DNA of 64,000 nucleotides from Gammaproteobacteria bacterium (GCA_026705345.1 JAPPAV010000012.1:1-64000), one strand, 5' to 3'; shown: positions 8,865 to 17,352, counted from the first letter of the stretch. Notes: a model not told the origin generated them from the sequence alone. Program-made: numbers and translations.

Positions 8865-8901
8865 CGACAATACTCGGGCAGTGTATTGCCTTCGAAGCAA
8901 G

Positions 8902-8926
8902 GACGATTCGCGACGTTGGGCGGCGA
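8902..8926 (+). repeat. 25-bp direct repeat, copy B
   Basis: Diverged copy of 8208-8232 lying in non-coding sequence just after the DUF4375 gene. It suggests that the 3' end of the small membrane gene was duplicated when this segment was inserted. Confidence 0.7.
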
Positions 8927-9052
8927 GTTCTGGCGACCCTTGGGCTCGGCGAGGTCTGGAGGCGACTCTACATGCCGACGTAACCACCGAGGCGTGTTTT
9001 GATGGATTGAGGTGTCTTCCAAAGGGTCACTGGCACCAGCGGGGCTCGGTCC

Positions 9053-9289
9053 GTGGAACTGGCGTTGACTATCAATGTGCTCGGCATACGCGAGGACGAC
9101 GCGTGGTGCGCGATCGCCTTGGAAATGAGTCTGCGCGGATACGGGAAGACGTTCGATGAAGCTCTGGACGAACTGAATCGCGCCGTAGAGGCCCAGATTT
9201 CGTTCGCGGTGCAGCACGACAATGTCGATCGTGTCTTCATTCCGGCCGAGCCGCACCACCTTAAGCTCTACGCAGATCTGACCACGTAA
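9053..9289 (+). CDS. Small HicB-like protein
   Basis: A 78-residue protein with a GTG start and no clear Shine-Dalgarno. The pattern DDAWCAIALEMSLRGYGKT followed by FDEALDELNRAVEAQ resembles the HicB partial RNase-H fold (a strand pair, then 'T-x-E-E-A-L-x-N-x-x-E-A'). No HicA-type toxin (a small double-stranded-RNA-binding-like protein with a catalytic His) is visible on either side, so if this is an antitoxin it is an orphan. It lies in the accessory patch between fbiC and the dioxygenase gene. Confidence 0.45.
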   Translation: MELALTINVLGIREDDAWCAIALEMSLRGYGKTFDEALDELNRAVEAQISFAVQHDNVDRVFIPAEPHHLKLYADLTT

Positions 9290-9406
9290 GGGATGCTGCC
9301 GCGCGTTCTCGTTCTCGTGTTCTCGTTGACAGTGAGGCGAGCTAGGCGGACAATCGGTTTCAGTCGGGTGCCCCTAGGGGCTCGATATGGCTAGCCCAGC
9401 CCGACT

Positions 9407-10138
9407 TCACTCCCCTTCGCATTCATACGGTGGCGGCCTTAGCGGCAAGTCAACGAGCGGGGACGTCTCCGGCCAGACCTTGAGGCCGGCTAACGTGCCG
9501 GTGTCGCGACGACGGTAGACCTTGGGGAGGATGGTCCGAAAATAGGGATAGTCCACATCCTCGTCGCGGAACGCGCGATAAACGTTGTAAGCGAGAAGGT
9601 CCGCAAGTTGCACGCCATTGGACAGCTCGCTCCGCGTGAAGAACGGGTACTCCACGATGTGCGGAAATAGCATGTTTGGGTTCCCTCGTCGGAGTAGCGC
9701 CGCATGCTCCATCGCAATGAACTGGTTGAGCTGGGTATTCGTGTCGTCCATGACGATCAGTGCTTGGTGCCGATGGTGGTACTGCCGCATGTAGTGCTCG
9801 ATCCGTTCGAGGAGCAGTTCGTATGCCCAGCGGTGCATGACATCGTGGGTCGTGTCCGAGCGAAGTTCCCGCTTGTCGATGATCGACGCAAGGATCACTG
9901 CGTTGCGCGTGTTGAGTTGGTCGTAGTACGCGTCGACAAGGCCGAATCGAGGGTTGCCGTCGCGATGCAGGTAATGGGCGAGTTCGAGCTTGAGTCGCGA
10001 TATCTCCAGTTCGAACGGTCGCCACTGTCGCTCGTAGAGCCCGACCGCGAGGAGTACGTAGATGTGGTCTTTGGGCCGGAACGCGGTACCCGACGATGGA
10101 TCGCGGTTACCGGATTCGTCAACGTAGAAGAAGTACAT
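9407..10138 (-). CDS. DUF3800 domain protein
   Basis: A 243-residue protein with the DUF3800 signature: an N-terminal YFFYVDESGN strand with the first acidic residues, ALIVMDDTNTQ in the middle, and the late motif SNGVQLADLLAYNVYR. DUF3800 proteins are thought to have an RNase H-like fold with Asp/Glu metal ligands, and they recur in mobile and defence-related gene neighbourhoods. The neighbours here (DUF4375, HicB-like) are also accessory genes. Its activity has not been shown. The DNA is less GC-rich than the housekeeping flanks. Confidence 0.8.
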   Translation of the reverse strand: MYFFYVDESGNRDPSSGTAFRPKDHIYVLLAVGLYERQWRPFELEISRLKLELAHYLHRDGNPRFGLVDAYYDQLNTRNAVILASIIDKRELRSDTTHDVMHRWAYELLLERIEHYMRQYHHRHQALIVMDDTNTQLNQFIAMEHAALLRRGNPNMLFPHIVEYPFFTRSELSNGVQLADLLAYNVYRAFRDEDVDYPYFRTILPKVYRRRDTGTLAGLKVWPETSPLVDLPLRPPPYECEGE

Positions 10139-10250
10139 CGAGGTAAATGTCCCTGGAGTTTAGACGTGGAGCTGTTCACGTGTGACCGGCACGACTGCCT
10201 GGCAGGAGTTCGCTCGATCATCCGTGCGAATGTCCCGCTTGGCTTGGCAG

Positions 10251-10279
10251 CGGGACGGGACAAGCCCGTCCCCTACGAT
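10251..10279. repeat. Interspersed palindromic repeat, copy 2 (short form)
   Basis: Short form consisting of only the right block: GGGACGGGACAAGCCCGTCCC followed by CTACGAT. It lies downstream of the dioxygenase gene on the opposite strand, in a 178-base gap that otherwise shows nothing. Confidence 0.75.
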
Positions 10280-10316
10280 CCGTGTTGCGCGGGCGTCCGC
10301 GAACGGCTTGATGGTC

Positions 10317-11135
10317 TCAACCCGCCGCCGATTCCTCCGAGAACAACGACGGAAAGTGCGTCAGCGGTTCGCCTGGGCCGGCCAGCAATTGCTGCTGCCG
10401 CGGCGTCAAGTCGATCCCTTCGGGTGGCGTGACGCGGGTCGCGCCCCAACTCATGCTCGACACGCAGTATTTGTAGAGCAGGGTGCGGCGTTCGTGGTCG
10501 CCGTCCCAGCGGGCCGTGCCGTGGGTCAGCGCTTCTGTGAACAAGGTGAGGCTGCCGGCGGGGGCTTCGACGATCGTCACCCAGGGCGAATCCTGGTGGG
10601 CCTCGTGGATGTGCTTCGGAATGCGGAAGTTCGACTTGTGGCTGCCAGGGACGACACAGAAACCGCCGATGCCGGGCCCGGTGTCGTTCAGGTTCCAGCT
10701 GCCGGTGACGAATCCCGATGACATGCGGTTGTTGGGGAACGTGTAGAAATCGCCTGGCGGAGACGGCGCATGGGGTGAACTTGCCCCGTAGTCGGCGTGT
10801 AGTTTCCCGGCCGGCCATCCCTTGCGCATGTAGATGCCGTAGAGGCGCTCGAGACGGAAGCACTCGCCGAGGCGCATTCTGAGGATCGACATGATGACCG
10901 GGTGATCCATGAGCCGGACAAACGGCTCGCCCCACTCCAGGAAGCCCGGCCCGGTCTGTCGGATCGCGCCGGCTGCACTGCCGAATCGTGGGAAGTGCTC
11001 GGGAGGCGGGGGGAGATCCCGGGCGTCGATCAGGGCATTGAGTTCGGCGACTTCGTCGGACGTGAGCGCGTTCTCGATGACCAGGTAGCCGTTCAGATCG
11101 AACAGGTACTGCTGTTCCTCGAAGTCGACGTTCAT
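10317..11135 (-). CDS. Phytanoyl-CoA dioxygenase (PhyH) family protein
   Basis: A 272-residue Fe(II)/2-oxoglutarate-dependent oxygenase of the PhyH superfamily. The N-terminal LNGYLVIENALTSDEVAELN is the family opening. HADYG supplies the H-x-D iron ligands. GGFCVVPGSHKSNF precedes the distal iron-binding His and the 2-oxoglutarate-binding Arg (THGTARWDGDHERRT). The ATG at 11135 is preferred because similarity begins there; the open frame upstream overlaps the GST gene. The substrate is unknown: these proteins hydroxylate diverse small molecules. It lies 17 bases after the GST gene and is probably co-transcribed. It is one of three family members in the window. Confidence 0.88.
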   Translation of the reverse strand: MNVDFEEQQYLFDLNGYLVIENALTSDEVAELNALIDARDLPPPPEHFPRFGSAAGAIRQTGPGFLEWGEPFVRLMDHPVIMSILRMRLGECFRLERLYGIYMRKGWPAGKLHADYGASSPHAPSPPGDFYTFPNNRMSSGFVTGSWNLNDTGPGIGGFCVVPGSHKSNFRIPKHIHEAHQDSPWVTIVEAPAGSLTLFTEALTHGTARWDGDHERRTLLYKYCVSSMSWGATRVTPPEGIDLTPRQQQLLAGPGEPLTHFPSLFSEESAAG

Positions 11136-11152
11136 CGTAGCCCCAATCTTTG

Positions 11153-11764
11153 TTAAGCGTCCTGGGCGACCCGGAATCCGGGCCGCTCCGACAGCCGGTC
11201 GTAGTATGCCTGCGTGAACGGATAGTCGTCGGTTAGCAGGCCGAAGTTGGACGCCAGCAACAGCGAGTAGCCGGTCATGATGTCGGCGATCGTGAAGGTG
11301 TTGCCGACGAGATAGTCGGATTTCGAGACGACGTCCTCGATGGCGGCGATGCAGATGCGCGACCGGGTCTTGCAGTCCTCGATGACGAAATCCACCTGGC
11401 CGCCCGCCGGGGCAACGCGGTTGTGGTTGACGATCTCGCCCAACGGACGCGCAAAGGTTGCCTCGGCGAACCAGGACCATTGCCGGCACAGGGCACTGTC
11501 CGTCGACCCCGGCGAAGGCAGCAGACGACCTTCGCCGTATTGATCGAGCAGATAGTCGCAGACCGCGCCGGACTCGAACATCGTGAAGCCGTCGATGGTC
11601 ACGGCAGGCACCTTGCCCGTCGGGCTCTTGCTGCGCCATTCCGGGCTGTTCTTGAAACGTGGCGAGAAGTCGATGACCTCGACCTCGTAGGGAATTCCAA
11701 GTTCCTCGCAGAGCCAGATCACCCGGACGCCGCGCGTGCCCTTGACGTGATAGACGGTGACCAT
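11153..11764 (-). CDS. Glutathione S-transferase family protein
   Basis: A 203-residue GST. The N-terminal thioredoxin-like domain (VTVYHVKGTRGVRVIWLCEE, then PTGKVPAVTIDGFTMFESGAV with the cis-Pro and the Glu-Ser glutathione contact) is followed by an all-helical C-terminal domain containing YLVGNTFTIADI, the conserved capping-box region. It conjugates or reduces substrates using glutathione in the cytoplasm. gshA for glutathione synthesis is in the same window at 37655. It lies 10 bases after the NhaC gene on the same strand and 17 bases before the dioxygenase gene. Confidence 0.9.
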   Translation of the reverse strand: MVTVYHVKGTRGVRVIWLCEELGIPYEVEVIDFSPRFKNSPEWRSKSPTGKVPAVTIDGFTMFESGAVCDYLLDQYGEGRLLPSPGSTDSALCRQWSWFAEATFARPLGEIVNHNRVAPAGGQVDFVIEDCKTRSRICIAAIEDVVSKSDYLVGNTFTIADIMTGYSLLLASNFGLLTDDYPFTQAYYDRLSERPGFRVAQDA

Positions 11765-11774
11765 CGGCGTCTCC

Positions 11775-13499
11775 TCAACCGGTGAAGAATGCTAGGACCG
11801 TCCAGCACACGGCAGCGAGAACAGCAGCGATGCTGGCCTGCGGAATCTGCGTCTTGACGTGGTCCATCAGATCGCACCCGGTACACATGGAACTCAACAC
11901 CGTGGTGTCGGAGATGGGCGAGCATTGGTCCCCGTAGACGCTGCCGTCCATGACCGCGGCGAAGCACAGGGTCATGAACAGTTCAGGGTGCGCCAAGCCC
12001 TGCCCGTTTGCGACTGCCCAGGCCAGCGGCATGGCGAGCGGAAACGCGACCGCGTAGGTGCCCCAACTCGTCCCGGTCGAGAAGGCGATCACCATGGTCA
12101 TCACCTGGAACAGCACCGGGAGCACGAAGTAGGGCAGGTTGTCGCCGAGTTGCTCGACCAGGAAGATGCCGCCGCCGGTCTTCTGGCTGATGCCGCCGAT
12201 GGTGATGGCGAGCAGCAGGATGACCGAGCCCAGCACCACGCCCTTGATGCCGTCGTGGTATCCGGCGATGAGATTCTTGAGCGACATGCCCTTGGCCAGC
12301 GCGATGCCGGACGCGAGGATGAGCGCGCCGCCGAACGCCCAGTGCACGTTCGGCGAGCCGAAGATGACGAAGGTGGTAATCGCAACGCCGATCAAGGTGA
12401 TCAACGGCAGGAAGAACTCGAGCACGTTCGGCGTATAGCCCTCCGGCACGTTGCTGCCCTGGAGTTCCTTGGCGCTCAAGGGTTCCGCCCCCGGCGCGTC
12501 GAGTTCCCCGGTGGACCGGGCGCGTTCCATGGCTTCGCGCATCTGCCTGCCGAGAAACGGCGGACGCTCGATGGACAGCAGGAACGTGCCGAGCACGGCG
12601 AAGATGGCGTAGAAGCAGAACGGCACGCTCTGGAAGAAAAAGCTGATCCGGTCGGATTCGGTGGCGAGGAAACTGACCCCCGCGACGAAGATGAACGCCT
12701 GCACGTAGGCCGGCCAAGCATTGAAGGCGAGCTGCGACGCGATCGGCGACGCGGTGGAGTCGACCACGTAGGACAACTCCTCGTGACTGACGCGTTCCTT
12801 GTCGGCGAGCGGTTTAACCGTCGTTCCGACCAGTACCGTGCTGACCGTACCGCCTTGGAAGAAGATGATCCCTAAGAACCATGCCACGAGCTTTGCGGTG
12901 CGCGGGCCGCGGACCACGTGCTTGGTCATCAGCTCGGCGAACGCCTGGGCGGCCCCTGTTCGCGACCAGACCCCCATGAGACCGCCGAGCAGCCACAGGT
13001 AGAGGATCAGGATGCCGGCGGCCTTGCCCGTGCCGAGGTGCGGGATCAGCACGTCGCCGGTCAGATCGTATTGGCCGAGGACCAGAGCGCCCGCGATGAT
13101 GCCGCCGAGTAGGGCGGTGATGGGTTCCCGGGTCACCCAGCAGAGCAGGACCGCGACGACCGCGGGAAGCAGGGACCACCAACCCCAGTGGGGTTGTGCG
13201 AGTAGCTGAAAGTAGGCGGGCTCGTCACCGCTTTGGTCGACAACGAACTGTTCCTCGACGGGTGGCGGTTCACCCGACTCGGCGATCCGGACGGTATCAA
13301 GTGCTGTGTCCGCCATGGGAATGGCGTTGAAATGGACGCGATCGCCTTCAAGGACGTAGTACGTGCCCAGGGCATCGGTGTGGGTGTCGAGCTGGATCTT
13401 CTCCACCGTCCAGGTCGGGGAAACCGTTACGCCCACGATCGCGGCGACGCCTAGGGCGGCGACGAATAGGGCGAACGTGCGGAATCGGGCGAGGGTCAT
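11775..13499 (-). CDS. Na+/H+ antiporter, NhaC family
   Basis: A polytopic membrane protein of about 574 residues, with one membrane segment and an extracytoplasmic stretch of about 130 residues before the transporter core. Core motifs include [34 protein letters not shown], the SPIASQLAF loop, [16 protein letters not shown] and [20 protein letters not shown], the last two being characteristic of NhaC antiporters. It would exchange Na+ for H+ (or dicarboxylates in some relatives). The ATG at 13499 is preferred to the GTG at 13511. The F420 operon ends 94 bases upstream on the same strand. Confidence 0.88.
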   Translation of the reverse strand: MTLARFRTFALFVAALGVAAIVGVTVSPTWTVEKIQLDTHTDALGTYYVLEGDRVHFNAIPMADTALDTVRIAESGEPPPVEEQFVVDQSGDEPAYFQLLAQPHWGWWSLLPAVVAVLLCWVTREPITALLGGIIAGALVLGQYDLTGDVLIPHLGTGKAAGILILYLWLLGGLMGVWSRTGAAQAFAELMTKHVVRGPRTAKLVAWFLGIIFFQGGTVSTVLVGTTVKPLADKERVSHEELSYVVDSTASPIASQLAFNAWPAYVQAFIFVAGVSFLATESDRISFFFQSVPFCFYAIFAVLGTFLLSIERPPFLGRQMREAMERARSTGELDAPGAEPLSAKELQGSNVPEGYTPNVLEFFLPLITLIGVAITTFVIFGSPNVHWAFGGALILASGIALAKGMSLKNLIAGYHDGIKGVVLGSVILLLAITIGGISQKTGGGIFLVEQLGDNLPYFVLPVLFQVMTMVIAFSTGTSWGTYAVAFPLAMPLAWAVANGQGLAHPELFMTLCFAAVMDGSVYGDQCSPISDTTVLSSMCTGCDLMDHVKTQIPQASIAAVLAAVCWTVLAFFTG

Positions 13500-13592
13500 G
13501 CTGCATGGCACCTTGGGCGTGCAAGCGAACCATTATGCGGGGCTATTCGCGAGCAAGTCCATCCGAGTGGGCGGTGTTGCCGGGCCTCCGCG

Positions 13593-14270
13593 TTAACGCG
13601 ACTGTGGCCTAGCCCTCGCCAGTCGTGCCGAGATGCCGCTCAGCTCAAGGAATTGGCCGGTACGCGTTCCGGCTGCGCGTTGCGCCACCTCAGCGAGCTC
13701 CTGAACCGTGTCGACATCCAAGCCCCAGGCCGTGTTGCGTACGACCTTTGGTTCGATGCCGGCTCGGCGGGCCGAGGCGATGTGCGGTTTGAAGCTCTTG
13801 CCGTCGAACAGGTACTCGAACGCATTGGGCGGCGATGACGCGGCGGCGTTGGTACCGATGTCGTTGGCGTCGGGTACGAGGGTCACGTGCTCATGGCCGT
13901 CGAGTACGGCAAGGACGTCCTCGGGCCGGATCAGCGGCACGTCGCCGGGAACGAACAAGGTACCTTCGGCTTCGCGTTGGCGAAGCGCGTAGGTTCCGGA
14001 CTGAACGACGGCCCCGGAAAGATCCGTGGCGGATTCCTCGAAGACGTCCACTCCGAATTCCTCGGCCAGTTCGAATGCTTGGGCGTCCCGCGATACCAAG
14101 AGAGTTCCGCTCAAGGCGCGGCACCGCGAGAGGGCATCCAACACGTCCCGGACCATCGCGAGCACCAAGCTCTCCCGTTCGCGCTCGTCGAGAACGGATT
14201 CAAGCCGTCGCTTCGCCCCGGTGGCGCCCTTGAAGGGAACCAGGGCCCAGATGCCCCTCGCGATCGTCAA
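13593..14270 (-). CDS. cofC: 2-phospho-L-lactate (or 3PG/PEP) guanylyltransferase
   Basis: A 225-residue nucleotidyltransferase that activates the phospho-acid side chain of F420 with GTP. IWALVPFKGATGAKRRL is the nucleotide-binding N-terminus, and LFVPGDVPLIRPEDV carries the metal-binding Asp of this fold. The TTG at 14270 overlaps the TGA stop of cofD (TTGA) and has GGAG eight bases upstream. This fits translational coupling and the family N-terminus, so it is preferred to longer starts. The acid used (2-phospholactate, phosphoenolpyruvate or 3-phosphoglycerate) cannot be told from sequence by eye. Confidence 0.9.
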   Translation of the reverse strand: MTIARGIWALVPFKGATGAKRRLESVLDERERESLVLAMVRDVLDALSRCRALSGTLLVSRDAQAFELAEEFGVDVFEESATDLSGAVVQSGTYALRQREAEGTLFVPGDVPLIRPEDVLAVLDGHEHVTLVPDANDIGTNAAASSPPNAFEYLFDGKSFKPHIASARRAGIEPKVVRNTAWGLDVDTVQELAEVAQRAAGTRTGQFLELSGISARLARARPQSR

Positions 14271-15187
14271 CGGATCAACTCCAGGATGGATCGCGCAAGT
14301 TGCGTGCGGTGGTCGAGGGTGGTCATCACCGTTTGCAGCGTGGCGGTCTCCATTCCAAGAGCCGCCACCTCGGCTCTTGCGCATTCATCGACCTTGTCGA
14401 TGACGAAATGGGTGACGAGACCGGCGTAGTGTTTGGCCACCGCCTCGGTGGTCGTGGGTATGCCCAGTTCCCGCATCATCTTGGCGGTGGGCCCCTTGAT
14501 CGCCCGCCCGCCGACGATGGGCGAGACGGCGACGATGGGCGCGCCGGTCGCGAGAAGCGCATCGCGCATGCCGTTGACGGCGAGAATCGGATCCACCGAG
14601 ACGAAAGGGTTCGAGGGACAGATCACGATGGCCGTCAACGACTCGAAGGGGATCGCGGGGTTAAGGCTCGCCGTCTCGGCCCCGGCAAACTCGAAGCCGA
14701 CGGCCTTCGGCTCGCAGCGGTCGCGCACGAAATAGTGTTGGAACGCCAGCGGCCCATCGGGAGTGACGACCCGGGTGCGCACCGGGTGGTCGGACATCGG
14801 CAGGATTGTGTGATTGACGCCCAGTCGGCTCGCGATCTCGTTGGTCGCGTCGGTAAGGCTCCTACCCGCGTCAAGAAGCGTTCGGCGATGCAGGTGAAGG
14901 GCAAGATCGGCATCGCCCAAGCGAAACCAGGTCTCGCCGCCGAACCGCTCGAGCGCGTCCATGAACCGCCAGGTCTCGTCCTTACGGCCCCAACCGGCGA
15001 CCGGATTGGCGACTTCGGCCAAGGTGTAGGTCAGCGTATCCACGTCGGGCGAGATGTGCAGGCCCAGATGTTCGAAATCGTCGCCCGTGTTGACCACGAA
15101 TACGACATCCTCGGGCGGCAGCACCTTGGCGAAGCCGAGGGCCAGCTTTGCACCGCCCACGCCGCCGGTCAGCGCCAGCAGGGTCAT
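14267..15187 (-). CDS. cofD: 2-phospho-L-lactate transferase
   Basis: A 306-residue CofD/FbiA transferase. It joins the GDP-activated phospho-acid to FO to give F420-0 or dehydro-F420-0. MTLLALTGGVGGAKLALG is the diagnostic N-terminal glycine-rich motif. VVNTGDDFEHLGLHISPDVDTLTY and VICPSNPFVSVDPIL are further family signatures. ATG 15187 overlaps the cofE stop by four bases, and its own stop overlaps the cofC start, so fno-cofE-cofD-cofC is a tight operon. Confidence 0.95.
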   Translation of the reverse strand: MTLLALTGGVGGAKLALGFAKVLPPEDVVFVVNTGDDFEHLGLHISPDVDTLTYTLAEVANPVAGWGRKDETWRFMDALERFGGETWFRLGDADLALHLHRRTLLDAGRSLTDATNEIASRLGVNHTILPMSDHPVRTRVVTPDGPLAFQHYFVRDRCEPKAVGFEFAGAETASLNPAIPFESLTAIVICPSNPFVSVDPILAVNGMRDALLATGAPIVAVSPIVGGRAIKGPTAKMMRELGIPTTTEAVAKHYAGLVTHFVIDKVDECARAEVAALGMETATLQTVMTTLDHRTQLARSILELIR

Positions 15188-15948
15188 CGGAACAGATCCT
15201 CTTCCTGCGGCCGGGGGATGGCGGCTGCCGACTGCCCGGACTCGTCCGTGTCGAAACCCCGGATCAACGCCGCCGGGGTTCGTTCCGTGGTTTCGCCCAT
15301 GGCCAGCGTCGCGGCGCTCGCCAAGCTGTCCGCACAATTGATCAATGTCACCTTGAGCTCCCGACCGTAGAGATCGTTGCCGCCTCGTTGATCGTCCAGT
15401 ACGCCGATTCCAGCCGCGCCGATTGCAATACCGACGGTTCCCAACCGCCAGGGACGGTTGGCGCTGTCGGTGATCAGTACACCGATGCGGTGTCCGGTGG
15501 CCTTTGCCAGCGCAGCACGGATTTGCCGCGCACTGGCATCGGGATCTTCAGGCAGAAGCAAGGCGCTTGCCCCGGCGCCGTGGTCCACGTTCGATTGGTC
15601 GACGCCCGCATGGGCACCCACCAGGCCAAGCCTGTGGCGGACGATGAGCACACCGGGCTTCTTGCGCACGACTTCCGTGGATTCGTCCAGAATGAGCTGT
15701 ACTAGGCGAGGATCCTTGTCGGTTTCCGCTGCCAGCCGACACGCATCCGCGGAGGCTTCCACCGTCGCGAGGTCGACTTGACGGCCTTCCGCCTTGGAAA
15801 CGATCTTCTGCGCAACCGCCACGATGTCGCCGCCTTCGAGGTCGAGACCACTGGCGGCGAGTCCCTCGAGCAGCAGCGAAGCTAGGTCGTCCCCAGGCTC
15901 GACCAGCTTGATGCCGCGGATTGGCGTAATGGCAATGGTGCCGGGCAT
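15184..15948 (-). CDS. cofE: Coenzyme F420-0:L-glutamate ligase
   Basis: A 254-residue CofE, the GTP-dependent ligase that adds glutamates to F420-0. IRGIKLVEPGDDLASLL opens the protein; VAVAQKIVSKAEGR, GLVGAHAGVDQSNVDHG and ITDSANRPWRLGTVGIAIG are core family motifs with the Asp residues that bind metal and GTP. It is single-domain: the nitroreductase-like C-terminal half found in mycobacterial FbiB is absent, so a dehydro-F420 reductase, if needed, must be encoded elsewhere. The ATG at 15948 was chosen over an upstream TTG; it lies 11 bases after the fno stop. Confidence 0.95.
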   Translation of the reverse strand: MPGTIAITPIRGIKLVEPGDDLASLLLEGLAASGLDLEGGDIVAVAQKIVSKAEGRQVDLATVEASADACRLAAETDKDPRLVQLILDESTEVVRKKPGVLIVRHRLGLVGAHAGVDQSNVDHGAGASALLLPEDPDASARQIRAALAKATGHRIGVLITDSANRPWRLGTVGIAIGAAGIGVLDDQRGGNDLYGRELKVTLINCADSLASAATLAMGETTERTPAALIRGFDTDESGQSAAAIPRPQEEDLFR

Positions 15949-15958
15949 TGCTTGCCGA

Positions 15959-16627
15959 TCAATGGTCCGCTTGGCCAACGATCTTGATGCCGGAGTGGGA
16001 GATTTCGTGGCGGCGATTGATCTGGATCAGGATGCTGGTCAGCGCTTCCGCGGCGGCCGAATTTTCGATGGGACCGGCGTGCCAAGCACGCATGCCGGCT
16101 TCTTCGGCGAGTTCGATCACCTTTTCCCGGGCGGCGCGCTTGTTGCCGGCGACCAGCACGTCGCACTCGATGGCCACATCCTCTTGTAGCAAGTGTGCGG
16201 CGATGTTCTGAAACGCCGTCACAACCATGACCTCGTCGCCGAGGAAATCCTGGGCGCGCTTGCCGGCACTGCCGGGCTCGGGAAGTTGCACGGTACCCAC
16301 CCTCGGCGGAACGAGGGGTACCGTGACGTCGATCAGGATCTTGCCGGCGAGTCCGTCGCGCACGGTCTGAAGGGTCGACACCTGATGTTCGGCGGGTACC
16401 GTCAGCACGACGATGTCGCCGGCTGCTGCCGCGTCCGGGTTCTCCAGCGCGTCAGCAGGGGTTTCGGGGCTGATCTTCTTGAGGTTGGCGACGGCGTTGC
16501 GGGCCTTTTCGAGGGTGCGCGAGCCGATGACGATGCGGTGACCCGCCTTGGACCAGCGGATTGCCAGTCCGGTGCCCAGATCGCCCGTTCCGCCCAGAAT
16601 GGCGATCGTTTGCCTGCCTTGTGCCAC
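15959..16627 (-). CDS. fno: NADPH:F420 oxidoreductase
   Basis: A 222-residue NADPH-dependent F420 reductase (Fno/NpdG) that transfers hydride between NADP(H) and F420. IAILGGTGDLGTGLAIRW is the Rossmann motif, and IVIGSRTLEKA carries the Ser/Arg that choose NADP. VVTAFQNIAAHLL and the C-terminal ALTSILIQINRRHE are typical of the family. The GTG at 16627 has AGGAG five bases upstream and is preferred to an upstream TTG. It is the first gene of the F420 operon, which probably starts in the 200-base gap shared with divergent exbD. It would supply reduced F420 to the Ddn-like and LLM-type enzymes. Confidence 0.93.
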   Translation of the reverse strand: MAQGRQTIAILGGTGDLGTGLAIRWSKAGHRIVIGSRTLEKARNAVANLKKISPETPADALENPDAAAAGDIVVLTVPAEHQVSTLQTVRDGLAGKILIDVTVPLVPPRVGTVQLPEPGSAGKRAQDFLGDEVMVVTAFQNIAAHLLQEDVAIECDVLVAGNKRAAREKVIELAEEAGMRAWHAGPIENSAAAEALTSILIQINRRHEISHSGIKIVGQADH

Positions 16628-16731
16628 TCCCGCTCCTTGTCCGCCGCCGTGCAAAGCGGCGCATTATCCGTCCACCTGTGGACGGACGCCAGCAGTCGCC
16701 CCGACAAAGAGCCGTGTGCGATATCCCCGCC

Positions 16732-16747
16732 CTGTCCTGTAGGACAG
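16732..16747. promoter_or_regulatory. Palindrome CTGT-N8-ACAG, LexA-box-like
   Basis: Perfect 16-base inverted repeat CTGTCCTGTAGGACAG in the divergent region between fno and exbD. It matches the CTGT-N8-ACAG frame of gammaproteobacterial LexA boxes, but its centre is not AT-rich, so another regulator is equally possible. Confidence 0.4.
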
Positions 16748-16780
16748 AAAACGCGTGTGTCGTTTACAGGCCGGGCGTTG

Positions 16781-16800
16781 TGTGCTACGTTCTTAGCACA
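16781..16800. promoter_or_regulatory. Palindromic operator candidate upstream of exbD
   Basis: Inverted repeat TGTGCTA-N6-TAGCACA, ending 26 bases before the exbD start codon and so probably overlapping its promoter or 5' leader. No particular regulator is recognised. Confidence 0.45.
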
Positions 16801-16826
16801 TGCCACATCGGATCGAGGAGTGTGTT

Positions 16827-17222
16827 ATGCGCAGACGACGGCAACGGCCCCAAGAGGACAAGGTGAACCTGACGCCGATGCTGGACGTGGTGTTCATCAT
16901 GCTGATCTTCTTCATTGTCACGGCCACCTTCGTCAAGGAGATCGGCTTGGATGTCAACCAGCCCAAGGACAACCCCGCCACCGAGGATCCGGAAAAGAAG
17001 AGCATCGTGGTCCACGTCACCAGCCGCGACCGCATCATCATCGCCGGCCGGGACGTAGACGTGAGATCGGTGCGAGCGAACATCGAGCGCCTGCATGCCG
17101 AGAACCCGGAGGCGCCGGTGGTCATTCGACCGCATCCGGACTCGAGGACCGACACGATGGTGCGGATCTTGGACTCCGCCCGGCGAGCCGGCGTCGGCAA
17201 CGTCTCCCTCGCCGCGACCTGA
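16827..17222 (+). CDS. exbD: ExbD/TolR family biopolymer transport protein
   Basis: A 131-residue inner-membrane protein with the signature VNLTPMLDVVFIMLIFFIVTATF. This is a short cytoplasmic N-terminus and one membrane helix carrying the proton-coupling Asp. A periplasmic domain ending VGNVSLA follows. It energises TonB- or Tol-type outer-membrane transport with ExbB/TolQ. GAGGAG six bases before ATG 16827 decides the start. No exbB or tonB is adjacent, so its partner is encoded elsewhere. Two palindromes precede it. The following outer-membrane barrel gene is 130 bases downstream. Confidence 0.9.
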   Translation: MRRRRQRPQEDKVNLTPMLDVVFIMLIFFIVTATFVKEIGLDVNQPKDNPATEDPEKKSIVVHVTSRDRIIIAGRDVDVRSVRANIERLHAENPEAPVVIRPHPDSRTDTMVRILDSARRAGVGNVSLAAT

Positions 17223-17352
17223 ACCGGCACGCGGCCCGAGTAGCAGGGACTCGCGTACGGAACTAGCGATTGTTCGCGAGGTCTATCGACTACATCGGGT
17301 TCGTCCGGGCGGAAAGGGACAAACGGACGACCGTCGAGAATGGGAGGAAGCA

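Noticed and set aside
11136-11639. N-terminal extension of the dioxygenase at 10317-11135
   Set aside because: It overlaps the GST gene in another frame and its translation has no family character. ATG 11135 gives the expected length.
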